In this document: piece after piece, positions 10,905 to 22,047 of the stretch
How the letters are laid out: every line of letters starts with the position of its first letter
Position numbering within the stretch: position 1 is the first letter of the stretch
Source of the DNA: Halichoerus grypus
Lineage: Eukaryota; Chordata; Mammalia; Carnivora; Phocidae
Direction: 5' to 3'
DNA length: 64,000 nt
Assembly (NCBI RefSeq): GCF_964656455.1
Contig: NC_135726.1
Location: 6,396,001-6,460,000 of the forward strand
Made by a program: the position numbers and the translations under genes
The notes under the pieces: model-generated
Told to the model about the DNA's origin: nothing
Seen by the model: the letters and a program-made list of their open reading frames with translations, nothing else
Databases searched by the model: none

Positions 10905-11345
10905 TAGTTAATTGCTACTATTTGTTGACCATTTACCATGTGTAAGGCTGTCTATATTTCTTAAGCTCATTTAGTTCTCTCAATGACTTTTTTTAAAAAA
11001 AGATCTTATTTATTTGAGATAGAGTGTGAGTGCGTGTGTGAGTAGGTGAGCGCAAGTGGGGGGGGGGGGAGCAGAGGGAGAAGCCGACTCCCTGCTCCTC
11101 TGAGCAGGGAGCCTGATGTGAGGCTCAGTCCCAGGACCCTGAGATCATGACCTGAGCCAAAGGCAGATGCTTAACTGACTGAGCCACCCAGGCGCCCCTC
11201 TCAATGACTTTTAAAAGTAGGTACATTTATTATCTCTAGTTTACATGTGAGGAAATGGAGGTTTAGATAGATGGAGCATCTTACCCAAGGTCACCCAAGG
11301 TCATTCATCTAGGAAGTGGCAAAGCTGAGATTTGAGCTATGTCCA
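10905..11345 (-). repeat. MIR SINE, minus orientation, split by a CAN-SINE
   Basis: Left part: TTGTTGACCATTTACCATGT, CTTAAGCTCATTTAGTTCTC. Right part: AGTTTACATGTGAGGAAATG, CCAAGGTCATTCATCTAGG, GCAAAGCTGAGATTTGAGC. Together these read as a reversed MIR interrupted at 10992-11197 by the younger SINE. Confidence 0.85.
10992..11197 (-). mobile_element. CAN-SINE (SINEC), minus orientation, inserted in a MIR
   Basis: Reversed SINE with a variable GT/G-rich middle (including a G12 run at 11058-11069), the GAGATCATGACCTGAGCC box and the head CTGAGCCACCCAGGCGCCCC. Perfect 15-base target-site duplication CTCTCAATGACTTTT at 10977-10991 and 11198-11212. Confidence 0.97.
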
Positions 11346-11565
11346 CTTGGATCCAGACACCAAACTCTTGATGGCCATGTCTGCAGTGGCCATCATGCAT
11401 GGTGTGTATTCAAGGCCAGACATCACCCAGCCACTATTTGTCATTAAAATACTATTACTATTTTATTTGTTGCAAGAAGCACTTACCTGTACTTGTGCTG
11501 CACAAACTCCTAGTTCTACCGACAAGCAAAGCATTTTACTGTATAAATGCACGTGTGTGGGGCTG

Positions 11566-11604
<39 letters not shown>
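11566..11604. repeat. (TG)n microsatellite
   Basis: An uninterrupted GT/TG run of nearly 40 bases just after GGGGCTGAAG. Confidence 0.95.
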
Positions 11605-11605
<1 letters not shown>

Positions 11606-12060
11606 GTCAGTTAAGCAGTATGGCATGTTAGAGCCTTAACCCATAGAACATCCTCTAAGAAAACTTGATTTGTTTTTGCACCTAATCCAATACTGGCATT
11701 GGTCATACTGCACATGTGTTAATCTCCTCTCCTAGAGTAGCATCTTAAATCCTATCTTGGGAGCAGAGCCCAAGGATTACCCTCTGGTAGTGGACAGTGT
11801 GGCCTCCCCTGCAGTCTCTTACACCGTTCTGGGTATGGAGCATGAGCCTGATAAGAAACCTGCCAAAGTAATGAAAATGCAAAGTCCAACTTGTCGGGCT
11901 ATCCTTAAATGATTTCAGTTCTCCCACAGAAAGGTGAACTTTTTTCGAAGCACTTCCGAGGGGAGGTTTCTCTAAGCCCTGGGAAGTGGAAAAGAATTAC
12001 TTGGTGGTGGGTGTTCATGGCCCCCCAGTGGTCAAGGAACACATGCATTTGTTTGCCCTG
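11605..12060. other. Intergenic, no recognised content
   Basis: No credible gene or clear repeat was found. Confidence 0.45.
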
Positions 12061-12069
12061 CCTTAGGTG

Positions 12070-12230
12070 GGATCCTCCTCTTATTAGCAATGTGACTTTG
12101 AACCAATCTGCCACTCATCTGTAAGGAGGAGATAAAGCATTTCCTACTCCTCTCACGGGGGAGCTTGGTCAGTGAGGTGGCGTGTAGGCCCCTTTGTAAC
12201 CTGCAAAGCACTATATGCACATAGATTGTT
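12070..12230 (+). repeat. MIR SINE fragment
   Basis: MIR-like order on the plus strand: TTAGCAATGTGACTTTGAAC, CACTCATCTGTAAGGAGGAG, then CTGCAAAGCACTATATGCAC. Confidence 0.6.
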
Positions 12231-12941
12231 AGAATTAATAGCTATTCTGCTCGGGGAGGCAGGAGGGTTTTGGAGGGGGAGCTGGTGGTGTACGGGAGTC
12301 AATGGGACCTCCTGGTTGAGTTTGAGGCATTCAAGTGGAAGACTCACTAAGCAATTAGCCATGCAGGACTGGGGTGTGAATGAGAATTGTATGTTCAGAC
12401 AGGGAAGGTGGAGATGAAAATGATTCATTGACTCCTGGCCTTGTAATAGGTGCCATCTTGTTTACTGTGGTTTTAATAAAGACATCAGTTCAGTGATGTT
12501 TTGAGCTCTGAAGTTCCAGAGGCTTCTTTTTTTTTTTTTTTAAGCTGGAGAGCAGTTTACACTGTGTTAGAGGAAAAAATGGTAATCTGTGCGTGTCTGC
12601 TTTACCTTTTGTTGTACTTGGACAGTCACAATGGTGTGTCTTTGTTCTAAACCATGCAGGCTGAAAAACCAACTCAAAATGGAGTATCAGTCAAGCTGTT
12701 AATCCTATACACTCAGAATACCCCTTTTTAGTTTTAAAAGTAACTATACAACTAATACATGAATACATTTTCCTTGTAAAAAGTTAAAACACTGCAGGCT
12801 TTTACCAATGTGTTCAAAATTCTGTATATGTATAGACTTGTATAGGAAATAGGGCTGTAGTATTCCTTTTTCTCCATACTGTTGTCTCCTACCCTACAGT
12901 TCCTTCTGCTGTTTGTGTTTCTCATTAAATAGTGCATCATG

Positions 12942-13110
12942 GGGTGCCTGGGTAGTAAAGTAGGTTAAGTGTCCGACTCTTGATTTTGGCTCAGGTTAGG
13001 ATCTCGGAGTTGTGAGACTGAGTCCAGTGTTGAGCTCTGCACTCAGCAGGGAGCCTGCTTGGAATTTTTTCTCCCTTTCCCTCTGCCCCTCCTCCCCCGC
13101 CATGTGCTTC

Positions 13111-13144
<34 letters not shown>

Positions 13145-13159
13145 GAATCTCTTTCTCAA
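12942..13159 (+). mobile_element. CAN-SINE (SINEC), plus orientation
   Basis: Head GGGTGCCTGGGTAGTAAAG, body GGCTCAGGTTAGGATCTCGG and CAGCAGGGAGCCTGCTTGG, then a long CT run (about 13110-13145). Perfect 15-base duplication AAATAGTGCATCATG at 12927-12941 and 13160-13174. One of only four plus-strand copies in the window. Confidence 0.96.
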
Positions 13160-13330
13160 AAATAGTGCATCATGATGATCTACTGATATTAGTATATATT
13201 CCTTATTTGCTGACATAGGAGGTGTGCTGGTATATAATATGGTGACTGCATGTCGCAGTTTGGCAAGGACCGTTCCAATTCCATTCCTGTAGTCTCATCC
13301 TAATTTTTAATAGTGCCGCCTTTCACTTTC

Positions 13331-13538
13331 TTTTTTTTAAAAAAGATTTTTAAAAATTTTATTTATTTGAGAGAGAGAGAGCAAGAGCAAGGAGGAGAGG
13401 CAGAGGGAGAGGGAGAAGCAGATTCCCCACTGAGCAGGGAGCCCGATGCGGGGCTTGATCCCAGGACCCTGGGATCACGACCTGAGCTGAAGGCAGCAGC
13501 TTAACCGACTGAGCCACCCAGGCGTGCCCCCCTCCCCG
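13331..13538 (-). mobile_element. CAN-SINE (SINEC), minus orientation
   Basis: Reversed element with TTTTATTTATTTGAGAGAGA, GATCCCAGGACCCTGGGATC and CTGAGCCACCCAGGCG. The 11-base duplication CTTTCACTTTC lies at 13320-13330 and 13539-13549. A few extra C bases sit between the head and the right duplication. Confidence 0.96.
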
Positions 13539-13549
13539 CTTTCACTTTC

Positions 13550-14880
13550 AAATGTGTCTCATTGTCTATAATAAATTGAGTGGTCACTCTCTATATAAGA
13601 TACTGAAATATATAAAGAATTAAGTGTTTTTCCATAATATATGTATTAAAGCTATTATGAAGTGGTTTTAAAGGAAAAAAATATCATTTTGTACATGTAC
13701 GGTAGAATCAAGTAGGAAATTCTAAATTCTGAGTATGCAGCAATAGTCTACCAATCCTGAAATATCAGTCTAAAATTACCTAGCTAAAGGAAGTCGTATG
13801 TATATGTGTTTGTCCGTGATCCTTTGATCCTAGCTGCAGACCGTATTTACCGGTGGAAGGGAAGGTGATTTGACACGTGGGAGTGTATCGGCCAACACAG
13901 GCACTGTATTTCCTTGAATACTGGGAACTAAAAAAGAAAGCCACGATGCAAAATATATTTGAAGGCATTTTTCTGCAGTACGGGCAAAATGAAGCAAATC
14001 TCAGTAAAACCGGTAAAAGTCATGTAGCAAACTAATACATTGGAATAAATTCCTCTTCTAGGAGCCATTGTGCATGTAGAAAAATAAATATTTCAGTAAA
14101 TATTGGTACAAATTATGCAGCACAACAATAGACTTGAACAAACTCCAATATCAACCTGGTGAATGCCGTAGAATAAACTATTTTGCATAATACTGTAGCA
14201 TTCAAGCAACAAGGAAAACAATCCAGCGAATTCAAATGGAACTTGATATTTCAGTAAATAGAGCAATGTGCCTCCAAAAGCATTTGTAAAATGCGTCATA
14301 AATGTTTTACTCTTCATTTCCTCACAACCTAAAAGCCGCCCGCACCCCAGAGTGCAGGTAATTGTCCCTGTAATTGGCCATCACTGCGTTGGTAGCAGAG
14401 GCACAGTAGCTTCAGAAGATGCCTTGTCCTTCGCAATATTGTGGCGGCTACTCCAGCGATTTCACCATCCCAAACTTGGGAAGCCATCCACAAGGCCTGC
14501 CCAGTCCAGCACTACAGGGACAGAAGTGTTCGGAGCCCGGGGTGACTGCCCCCGGCCCCACCCCAGGCTGCTCTAGAAGCCTGAAGCTCCCCAGGTGTGG
14601 GAAGAGCTCTCCTTCTAGGTGCTCATCAGAACTTCACTCCCGACTGTGGTTGTGCCCCATCTACGTCTCCCACCTCCCTGCCGACGTCACCTGCATGGCT
14701 CCTGGGGTGAGGCCTAGGAGCTGGGAGGTCTAATGCCCGGATTGCCTTTCTGCGCCCCATGCTGGGTACACATCCAAGGGAGAAGCTGCGGCAGGTCAGC
14801 TTGCCTTTGTTTTATAGGACCAGTGACATCAACGTGTGGTACCATGGGGGCATGGGATGGGTCGTCTTTATGACCATCAA
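13550..14880. other. Intergenic, no gene recognised
   Basis: AT-rich to about 14300, then GC-richer to 14750. The two overlapping open frames around 14268-14733 read in different frames through the same bases and show no domain. I see nothing I can name. Confidence 0.45.
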
Positions 14881-14884
14881 ATGA

Positions 14885-16370
14885 AGTAGATCTACCCAAG
14901 TCTTTTTAGGAGCTGCGTAGTATTCCATGGTGTACGTACACCCTTGGTGATATAGCCATTGCCTTCCTGGTGCTTATTCAGTTTTCTGCCTGGCCACTGC
15001 TCAAACCGCACCGCTGTGAACGCTCTTCTCCACCTCTCCAAATGAGTCGTGACGATAGACACCCAGAAGCAGAACTGAAGTTTTAATAGATTCTACCGTG
15101 CCAGACATGCGTTTAGCTGCTCATTTATAAACTTAGCTCAGAGTAGCTTAAAGAAACAGGGGTTGGTTGTTCTCATGCTGCGAAGGAGTCCAGAAGTCAG
15201 CAGGTGTAGGATGGTGACCTCAGGGACCAGGCCCTATCTTTCCACGGTTAGGCCTGCATTCTAATGTCCTTGCTGAGAAGGTGGCTGCATTTCTACCTGT
15301 CATTACAGGCAAGAAGGAGAGAAAAGATAAGGTCAAAGGGAATTCCAGTCTCTGCTCCTTTTAAAAAGCCTTCTGGAAAGCCTACTCTGTGGTTTCTTCT
15401 TGCACCTGTTGGCCAGAACAGAGACCCCATAGCTACGCCTAGACCAACACTGGAAGGGGGGTAGGGGGGTGGGTTGGCCACCTTGTTCGCTTATTTGCTA
15501 AAGTGGCCATAGAAATTTACCCTCCCACCAGAGTTCCTAGCTCCCCAACACCATTGAATTTTCTCACATTAAAATTTTTGCCAATCTGATGAGTACAAAA
15601 TGGTTTATTATTTTTTTGATTTTTACCCTTCTGTGATTACTACTAAAGATAGCATCTTGTTTGGGTACTTGTTAGAGGTTTGGGTTTTCCAGGTGAATTA
15701 CAAGGTCCTAGTTTTCCTCACTTCTCTGTCAGGTTGCTCATTTTTGTACGGATTTCTAGGATGTATTCTAGATGATACCATTTTACCAGATGAGACAGGG
15801 ATGGGTTCTTGAACCTTTGCCTTTTAACTTTGTTCCAGTTGTCTTTTTAGTTAAACAGTACTTTTAATTTAGATGCTAATCTATCTTTTTGGTTGTTTTT
15901 TTCTTTTAATATTTGTGGAAGTCTTTCCCATTCCGAAGGAAAAAAAATATTTCTTTGAATAATTTTAAAGTTCTAGTTTTTGCCCTACTACCTTTATCTG
16001 ATATTTAGTTTTATGAATGATGTGAAGTAAATTTGTAACTTGGGGTTTACTAAATGACCACTCATCTCAACATAATTGGATTAGTCATCCTACTAACCTT
16101 CTCTCCTTCCTCTACCCCTCCCTTCCCTCCTCTCATTTCCCCCTCCCCCAGTGTCCCTGTTTCTCTCTCAACCTTTTCTCAAGTTGATTGATTCATACCT
16201 TTCACTGTGGAGATAACATAGTTTCGATTATTATGGATTTATCAGGTCTTTTGCATTTGCTAGGACATACGTCCCCCTTCTGGTTTCTTTTCAAAATTCC
16301 CAGGTTATTTCTATACATTATTCATGTGACTTTTGAAATCAGCTTATAAAATTCTATGAAAATCCTCCCT
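14885..16370 (-). mobile_element. Old L1 fragment (minus), interrupted by another repeat
   Basis: Reversed L1 3'-half text: TGCGTAGTATTCCATGGTGT, ACACCCAGAAGCAGAACTG, then after an interruption CTCCCACCAGAGTTCCTAG, CCAATCTGATGAGTACAAAA, and further down TCAAAATTCCCAGGTTATTT. Diverged from younger L1. No frame is intact. Confidence 0.75.
15095..15495. repeat. Unnamed old repeat nested in the L1 fragment
   Basis: About 400 bases that break the L1 text. It includes CTTAGCTCAGAGTAGCTTAA, CTGCATTCTAATGTCCTTGC and related pieces that recall old DNA-transposon-type repeats. The family is not certain. Confidence 0.4.
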
Positions 16371-16379
16371 TCAGCTTGT

Positions 16380-17117
16380 CTCCTGCCCACAGACCTGGGC
16401 GCTCCATGTGGGGCCACCTGCAGCCCTTTCCTGACCCAGGTTGTCCCCACTGACCGCCTCCTCCCTGGGTCCTCAGAGGGCAGCACACATTCTTCCCATT
16501 AGGTCTTGAGAACTGCAGTGGACAATTGTAAATAAATGCTTTGTGGCTTTTATTGTGAACCCTTAAAAAAATCCGAGTACAAGTGCACCCCTGTGGTACA
16601 CCCCGCCCCCATGGCTTGGTCAATATTTGTAAATGTGCTTAAACAAAAGCAGTACCCTCTGGGTGCAGAGTTCAGGTGTGTTTGTAGGAGCAGATGTGTG
16701 CATTTGATCAAACTTGTGACTTGTATTATTCAGATTCTCTTTGTCCTTATTTTGTCACCTTAAGCTATAATTTTCGGAGAGAGAACTCTTTGTCCCTAAC
16801 TACAGTTGTGAACTTGTTTCTCTCCCCCAATCTGCTTTATGTGAGAAGCATCACATACTGTGAGAAGCATCAAGGTTTGTGTCTATTGCAGTTTGTTGGG
16901 GCAGTGTTCTTGTTACCAGTGTAAAATGTTACTGTGAGGGGTAGCTGCCTTGCTTTGCAATTTATTTAATATTAACAAGCTACTCCAGCTGTGCTTTTAT
17001 TAAAATTTGCCAGGTAAATCTTTTTTATATAGTTTTATTTTTCTTTCCTTTTTTTTTTTGAAAGTAAAATTGAAAAAAAAAAGAATAATATATATTGATG
17101 CAAAATGAACCTTTTTA
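16380..17117. other. Intergenic, no gene recognised
   Basis: No supportable gene. The open frames at 16354-16924 overlap on both strands and have no domain. T- and A-rich near 17040-17117. Confidence 0.45.
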
Positions 17118-17298
17118 AAAAAATTTTTTTAAAGATTTATTTATTTTAGAGAGAGTGCGTGTGTGGTGGGGGAGGAGAAGAGGGGGAGAGAGAGAATCCC
17201 AAGCAGACTCTGTGCTTGATTCCCATGACCCTGAGATCACAACCTGAGCCAAAACCAAGAGTGGGAGGCTCAACTGACTGAGGCACCCAGGCTCTGCT
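17118..17298 (-). mobile_element. CAN-SINE (SINEC), minus orientation, diverged
   Basis: Reversed element with AAAGATTTATTTATTTTAGA, CCCTGAGATCACAACCTGAG and ACTGACTGAGGCACCCAGG. More substitutions than most copies here. No clear target duplication was found. Confidence 0.9.
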
Positions 17299-17461
17299 TT
17301 AAAATTTTTAAAGAGCAGGGAAGAGTTTTATTTGAACCCCAGTTAAGACAGCTGCCCAGGATAGACAATCCTCAAAAAGAAGAGAGTGCTCCAGGGAAGG
17401 AACTTTCTTTCAGTGGAGGGTTATATATGTTTTTTGTTTTTGTTTGTTTGTTTTATTTTTT

Positions 17462-17636
17462 GAAGATTTTATTTATTTATTTGACAGAGAGAGCGCACAA
17501 GCAGGGGGAGCAGCAGAGGGAGAAGCAAACTCCCTAATGAGCAGGGAGCCTGATGTGGGGCTTGATCCCAGGACCCTGGGATCTTGACCAGAGCCGAAGG
17601 CAGACGCTTAACCAACTGAGCCACCCAGATGCCCCT
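17462..17636 (-). mobile_element. CAN-SINE (SINEC), minus orientation
   Basis: Reversed element with GAAGATTTTATTTATTTATT, GATCCCAGGACCCTGGGATC, and the head ACTGAGCCACCCAGATGCCC. It is preceded by TTTG repeats, which obscure the duplication. Confidence 0.94.
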
Positions 17637-17705
17637 TGTTTTGTTTTACACAAAGAGTTACAAATCATCATGAGGAAGGACATTCTAGAAAGTTACAGAC
17701 TTTAT

Positions 17706-17862
17706 CTTTTCAGGAGCCAGGGAAGGGGGAGGGGGGTTGTGTGTGGGATGTGTGTGTGTGTGTGTTTTCAGGAGCCAGGGAAGGGTGTGTGTGTGTGTGT
17801 GTGTGTGTTCAGGAGCCAGGGAAGGGTGTGTGTGTGTGTGTGTTTTCAGGAGCCAGGGAAGG

Positions 17863-17893
<31 letters not shown>

Positions 17894-17901
17894 AGCCAGG
17901 G

Positions 17902-17944
<43 letters not shown>

Positions 17945-18092
17945 CAGGAGCCAGGGAAGGGTGTGTGTGTGTGTGTGTGCGTGTGTGTGTGTTTCAGGAG
18001 CCAGGGAAGGGGGTGTGTTTGTGTGTGTGTGTGTGTTTGTGTTTTCAGGAGCCAGGGAAGGGTGTGTGTATGTGTGTGTGTGTGTGTGTGTG
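17706..18092 (+). repeat. Composite minisatellite: 8 copies of a 17-base core separated by (TG)n
   Basis: The core CAGGAGCCAGGGAAGGG begins at 17711, 17769, 17810, 17847, 17890, 17945, 17995 and 18046. The gaps are TG/GT runs of differing length, so the spacing is 58, 41, 37, 43, 55, 50 and 51 bases. The cores are almost identical. All three forward frames stay open (Cys-Val-rich), which follows from the TG composition. Confidence 0.95.
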
Positions 18093-18890
18093 ATATCTAT
18101 TTTATATTTGGAATGTTCCTTTTGGGTTATTATTTTTTAACAAAGCCAATGTACAGCATGCGCTTCGGGCAGAAATACAGCCCATGCCTTGGGGTTTGGC
18201 TGAGTCCTTTTGACCCAACTAAATGTTAAAGTATAGCTTCCCTGAGCCCACAAGCAGGGCCCACAAACCTTAAAAGTTGAAAATTTCCTTTCTCATATAA
18301 CGGCATTTTCTCACTACCCAGAAATATTAGCTGCTAACATTTTGGACTATTTCTTTTAGTTTTCATCTCCGTGGTCTCTCTCCTCCCTCCTTCTGATTCC
18401 TCTCCTCCCCTCCCCCCTCCCCAGGCTCGCTCCCTCATTGATTTTTCATTACTCCTATTCTTCTGTGTAAGTGTTCACCCGTGGACCAGAAAGATGGGAT
18501 ATGCCCGTATCCAGTTGTGGTAGAGCAAGCCGTCTTGCACGTTTGTGCCAAACAGAGCAACCCTTCCGGTGCTTGAAAGAGAAAAATCTTTGACGGAGCT
18601 AAACTTGCCCTGTCACCTCACCTCACCTTCCCACTGACTCCATCTTTGACTTTAGAGGCTCGTTTCAGTCCATTTTTACGCTTTTCCCTGTCCATCCGTG
18701 TGTCTGCTAACAAGCAGTGAAGAATGCGGTCTGTGTGCAGTTTTTAAAAAGTGTGTGACATTCGGTACCACTGGGTAGGCGTTGCCCTGCATTTTGCGTT
18801 CCTCCAGCGATAGTGGGTAAAGGTGTCCGTGTTCCCCACACGTGCTGTGCCGCCTTCTGTCTCCCCTTCTTATCCGGTCTCTTCTTACGG
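18093..18890. other. Intergenic, no gene recognised
   Basis: Includes a C/T-rich stretch near 18370-18425. No gene or named repeat was identified. Confidence 0.45.
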
Positions 18891-20340
18891 ATAGCCTACA
18901 TTTTCCTGTATATCCTTCTAATTTAGATTATTCCATTTTTTCCTTTGCTACATTTGTGTGTTTCTAGCCTCTTTCCCTCAGCTTGTAGTTGTGAGGTCCA
19001 TCCATGTTGTTACATGTTGTCATAGCTCAGTCGTTTGTCATCATTGTCTATGCTTCATTGTGAAAATACATACATACAATTGACCGGTTCTGCAGTAGAT
19101 GGACAGTAGCGCTCTTCTGTTTCTGACTATTGTGAATAACCGTACTATGGACACTCTGGTACATGCCTTTTGGTGTGTATATGCATGCATTTCTATTAGG
19201 CATATATTTAGGAGTGGAATTGCTGGGTTGTAGGGTATGCATATGGTTTAACTCAGTAGAGAATGTCAAATATCTTTATAATGTAATTTTTTTTTCGTAT
19301 CTTTTTTTAAATTTTTTTATTGTTATGTTAATCCCCATACATCATTAGTTTTAGATATAGTGTTCCATGATTCATTGTTTGTGCATAACACCCAGTGCTC
19401 CATGCAGAACGTGCCCTCCTCAATACCCATCACCAGGCTAACCCATCCTCCCACCCCCCTCCCCTCTAGAACCCTCAGTTTGTTTTTCAGAGTCCATCGT
19501 CTCTCGTGGTTCTTCTCCCCCTCCGATTTCCCCCCCTTCATTCTTCCCCTCCTGCTACATTCTTCTTCTTCTTTTTTTCTTTCTTAACATATATTGCATT
19601 ATTTGTTTCAGAGGTACAGATCTGAGATTCAACAGTCTTGCACAATTCACAGCGCTTACCAGAGCACATACCCTCCCCAGTGTCCATCACCCAGTCACCC
19701 CATCCCTCCCACCCCACCCCCCTATAATGTAATTTTGTAGCAATTGACACAACAAGCAGTGTGCCGGTCCCTCTACCTTCTTGCCAAGTTGCTAATGTTA
19801 TTAGGCTTCTAAATTTTTGCCACTCTAATAATTGTGTGGTGGCATTTTATTATGGTTTTAATTTACATTTTCTCTTAAGAATGAATGAGCATCTTTTAAT
19901 ATACTTATCAGCCATTTGGATATAGTCTTTTAAGTTGCTTATTCATGAAGCTTGCCCTTTTTCTAATGAATTGTCTTTTTCTTACTGATTTGTTGGAGGG
20001 ATAGAATCCTATTTTGACTGAGGTTCTCTGTCACATATGTTATTGCTAGTACCTTCTCCCACCCTGCAGCTTGCCTTTTTGTTCTTCTAATTGCATCTCT
20101 TGATAAACAGCAGTTGTGAACTTGAGTGGCGTCTAATTTAGCAGTCTTCCTTTAGGGTTGGTGTCTTTGCTTTTTGTCAAAGCAGCTTTTCTCTATTCCA
20201 AGGTTGTGATTACCTTCTAGAAATGTTACCATTTTATCTTTTACATTTTGATCTACAATCTTAACTGGACTTTATTTTTGTGTATGGTGTAAGGTAGGGG
20301 GTCAGATTTCATGTCCACTGGTGATGCTGAAATAAATTCG
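18890..20340 (-). mobile_element. Old L1 fragment (minus), split by a younger L1 insertion
   Basis: Reversed L1 text on both sides: GGTCCATCCATGTTGTTACA, TTTAGGAGTGGAATTGCTGG on the left; TTTGCCACTCTAATAATTG, ATCAGCCATTTGGATATAG and TTTTTGTGTATGGTGTAAGG on the right. It is interrupted at 19291-19722. Confidence 0.85.
19291..19722 (-). mobile_element. Young 5'-truncated L1 3' end (minus), nested
   Basis: Begins with a T-rich stretch (reversed A tail), then TTATTGTTATGTTAATCCCC, TGTTCCATGATTCATTGTTT and CAATACCCATCACCAGGCTA, the carnivore L1 3' UTR. A perfect 14-base duplication TATAATGTAATTTT lies at 19277-19290 and 19723-19736. Confidence 0.95.
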
Positions 20341-21048
20341 CTTAATAGATACAAAACTTGGCAAAACTGGTTGATAGCCACAGTGAACATTTGAATCTCT
20401 ACTGGACATAGTTTGCATGTCTATGGACAAGAATCATCTGAGTTACAATGACAAGTGTAGAATCAGATGATCTGGACATCTGATAGCCTGCAGTATGTAT
20501 TGTTCTTTGAATTACTCTTTGAACCAGTGTAACATTTTATTGGTTCCCTTGTTAATGAGTTAAATTTTTTTGACCTGTCTTCATTTTATATCTTTATGAG
20601 AGTTCTAACTTTATCCATTAAAAAAGATAGCTTAGCAGTTCTAATTCCTTCTTTGCCTTTGCTTTTTGCTACTCCTCGTTCATCTCTAAATGCAGGGGGG
20701 TTCTCATAGGCTGTTCTTAAGGTTTTGGAAGATGGTGACTAATCCAATCAGTGGCTGAGGGTCGGGGGTGGGACAGTTCTAGGATACATAACATGGTTGC
20801 CCACGTACCAGCCACTTTTGGCAAGAAAATACGATGACTGATGATTCTAGCATGCCCTATCACTTAGTTGAGAAATACAAGTGCTTATAATAACCTCATT
20901 GCCCCTCTAGCACCAAATACTCTTCCAAAGACTGACAGACTGCTGAGTGGTCATGTATTAATTGTATAAACTTGGGTTTCTAAATTGAGTGACTTTTTCC
21001 TGAAAGGGAGATAGATCAGTAACCTAGAAGAAAAGTGTAATAGGATAG
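20340..21048. other. Intergenic, no recognised content
   Basis: AT-rich. Nothing identified. Confidence 0.45.
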
Positions 21049-21059
21049 AAAAACACATT

Positions 21060-21257
21060 TTATTTTACTATTTTTTTTTAGAGAGCATGCCCGAGCTGGG
21101 GGGTGGGTTGGGGGGTGCAGAGCAGAGGGAGAGAGAGAGTCTTAAGCAGGCTCCACACCCAGCACAGAGCCTGACACAGTGTTTGATCTCCCGACCCTGA
21201 GATCATGACCTGAGTCGAAATCTGCTCACTTAACTGACTGAGCTACCCAGGTGCCCA
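21060..21257 (-). mobile_element. CAN-SINE (SINEC), minus orientation, first of a tandem pair
   Basis: Reversed element with GAGAGCATGCCCGAGCTGGG, CCCTGAGATCATGACCTGAG, and CTGACTGAGCTACCCAGGTG. It sits between copies 1 (21049-21059) and 2 (21258-21268) of AAAAACACATT. Confidence 0.95.
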
Positions 21258-21268
21258 AAAAACACATT

Positions 21269-21452
21269 ACTTATTTTTTTAAAGATTTTATTTGACAGAG
21301 CGAGAGAGGGAACACAAGCAGGGGAAGTGGGAGAAAGAGAAGCAGTCCTCCCGCTGAGCCAGGAGCCCGATGCGGGGCTCAATCCCAGGACCCTGGGATC
21401 ATGACCTGAGCCCAAGGCAGACGCTCAATGACTAAGTCACCCAGGTGCCCCA
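21269..21452 (-). mobile_element. CAN-SINE (SINEC), minus orientation, second of a tandem pair
   Basis: Reversed element with AAAGATTTTATTTGACAGAG, GATCCCAGGACCCTGGGATC and ACTAAGTCACCCAGGTGCCC. It lies between copies 2 (21258-21268) and 3 (21453-21463) of AAAAACACATT. The sequence differs clearly from the first SINE of the pair. Confidence 0.95.
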
Positions 21453-21548
21453 AAAAACACATTTTGAGAAAAGAATTATAACTGTACCTATCTCAAGGCT
21501 GAAGTATTTATTGTTTTATATGGGAGCAAAAAAGTGATTCATATTTAA

Positions 21549-21570
21549 AACACACACACACACACACACA
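21549..21570. repeat. (CA)n microsatellite
   Basis: A CA run of about 20 bases after TTAAAA. Confidence 0.9.
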
Positions 21571-22047
21571 ATTGTGGGCAGACTGCTGTATTCATTTAGA
21601 CCAAATCTTTATTTTTTAAAAATGTGATACAGCCATTTAATTTTCACATTAGCAGTAGCCAATATTTATGTGATGCATTCACATGATTTTTTATGTACAC
21701 ACAAGCACACAGTTTATATAAAAAATAAATTAAGCTTTAATAATGAAACACAAGTTTACAAATGCAGCTTTTTAAAGCCTATTGAAAAGTAAGAAATGAG
21801 GAAATTTCTGAAAGGCAGGGTCATTGTAGAATCTGGTTCTTCAAGAAGAAAAATTTTCAGAAAGGACAGAACCAAGAGAAATCACTGTTTTTCAAATGCC
21901 AATTTTGTCATTCTGCATATTTCTTAACCTATTTATTAACTTTCCATTGGCCAGAGTATGGCTTTTTAGGGTTGTCTCCAAAAAGTTAGCAGTCACCCAA
22001 GTTGCAGTCCACCCAATATGCAGTTGAAAGTTGAAAGTTAACTTCAT

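Noticed and set aside
17706..18092. CRISPR-like array (regular 17-base repeat with spacers)
   Set aside because: The spacers are simple TG runs of uneven length, and the context is a mammalian genome. It is a minisatellite.
17553..18229. Three overlapping long open frames rich in Cys and Val
   Set aside because: They are the three frames of a TG-rich minisatellite. Repeated TG has no stops, so the open frames carry no coding evidence.
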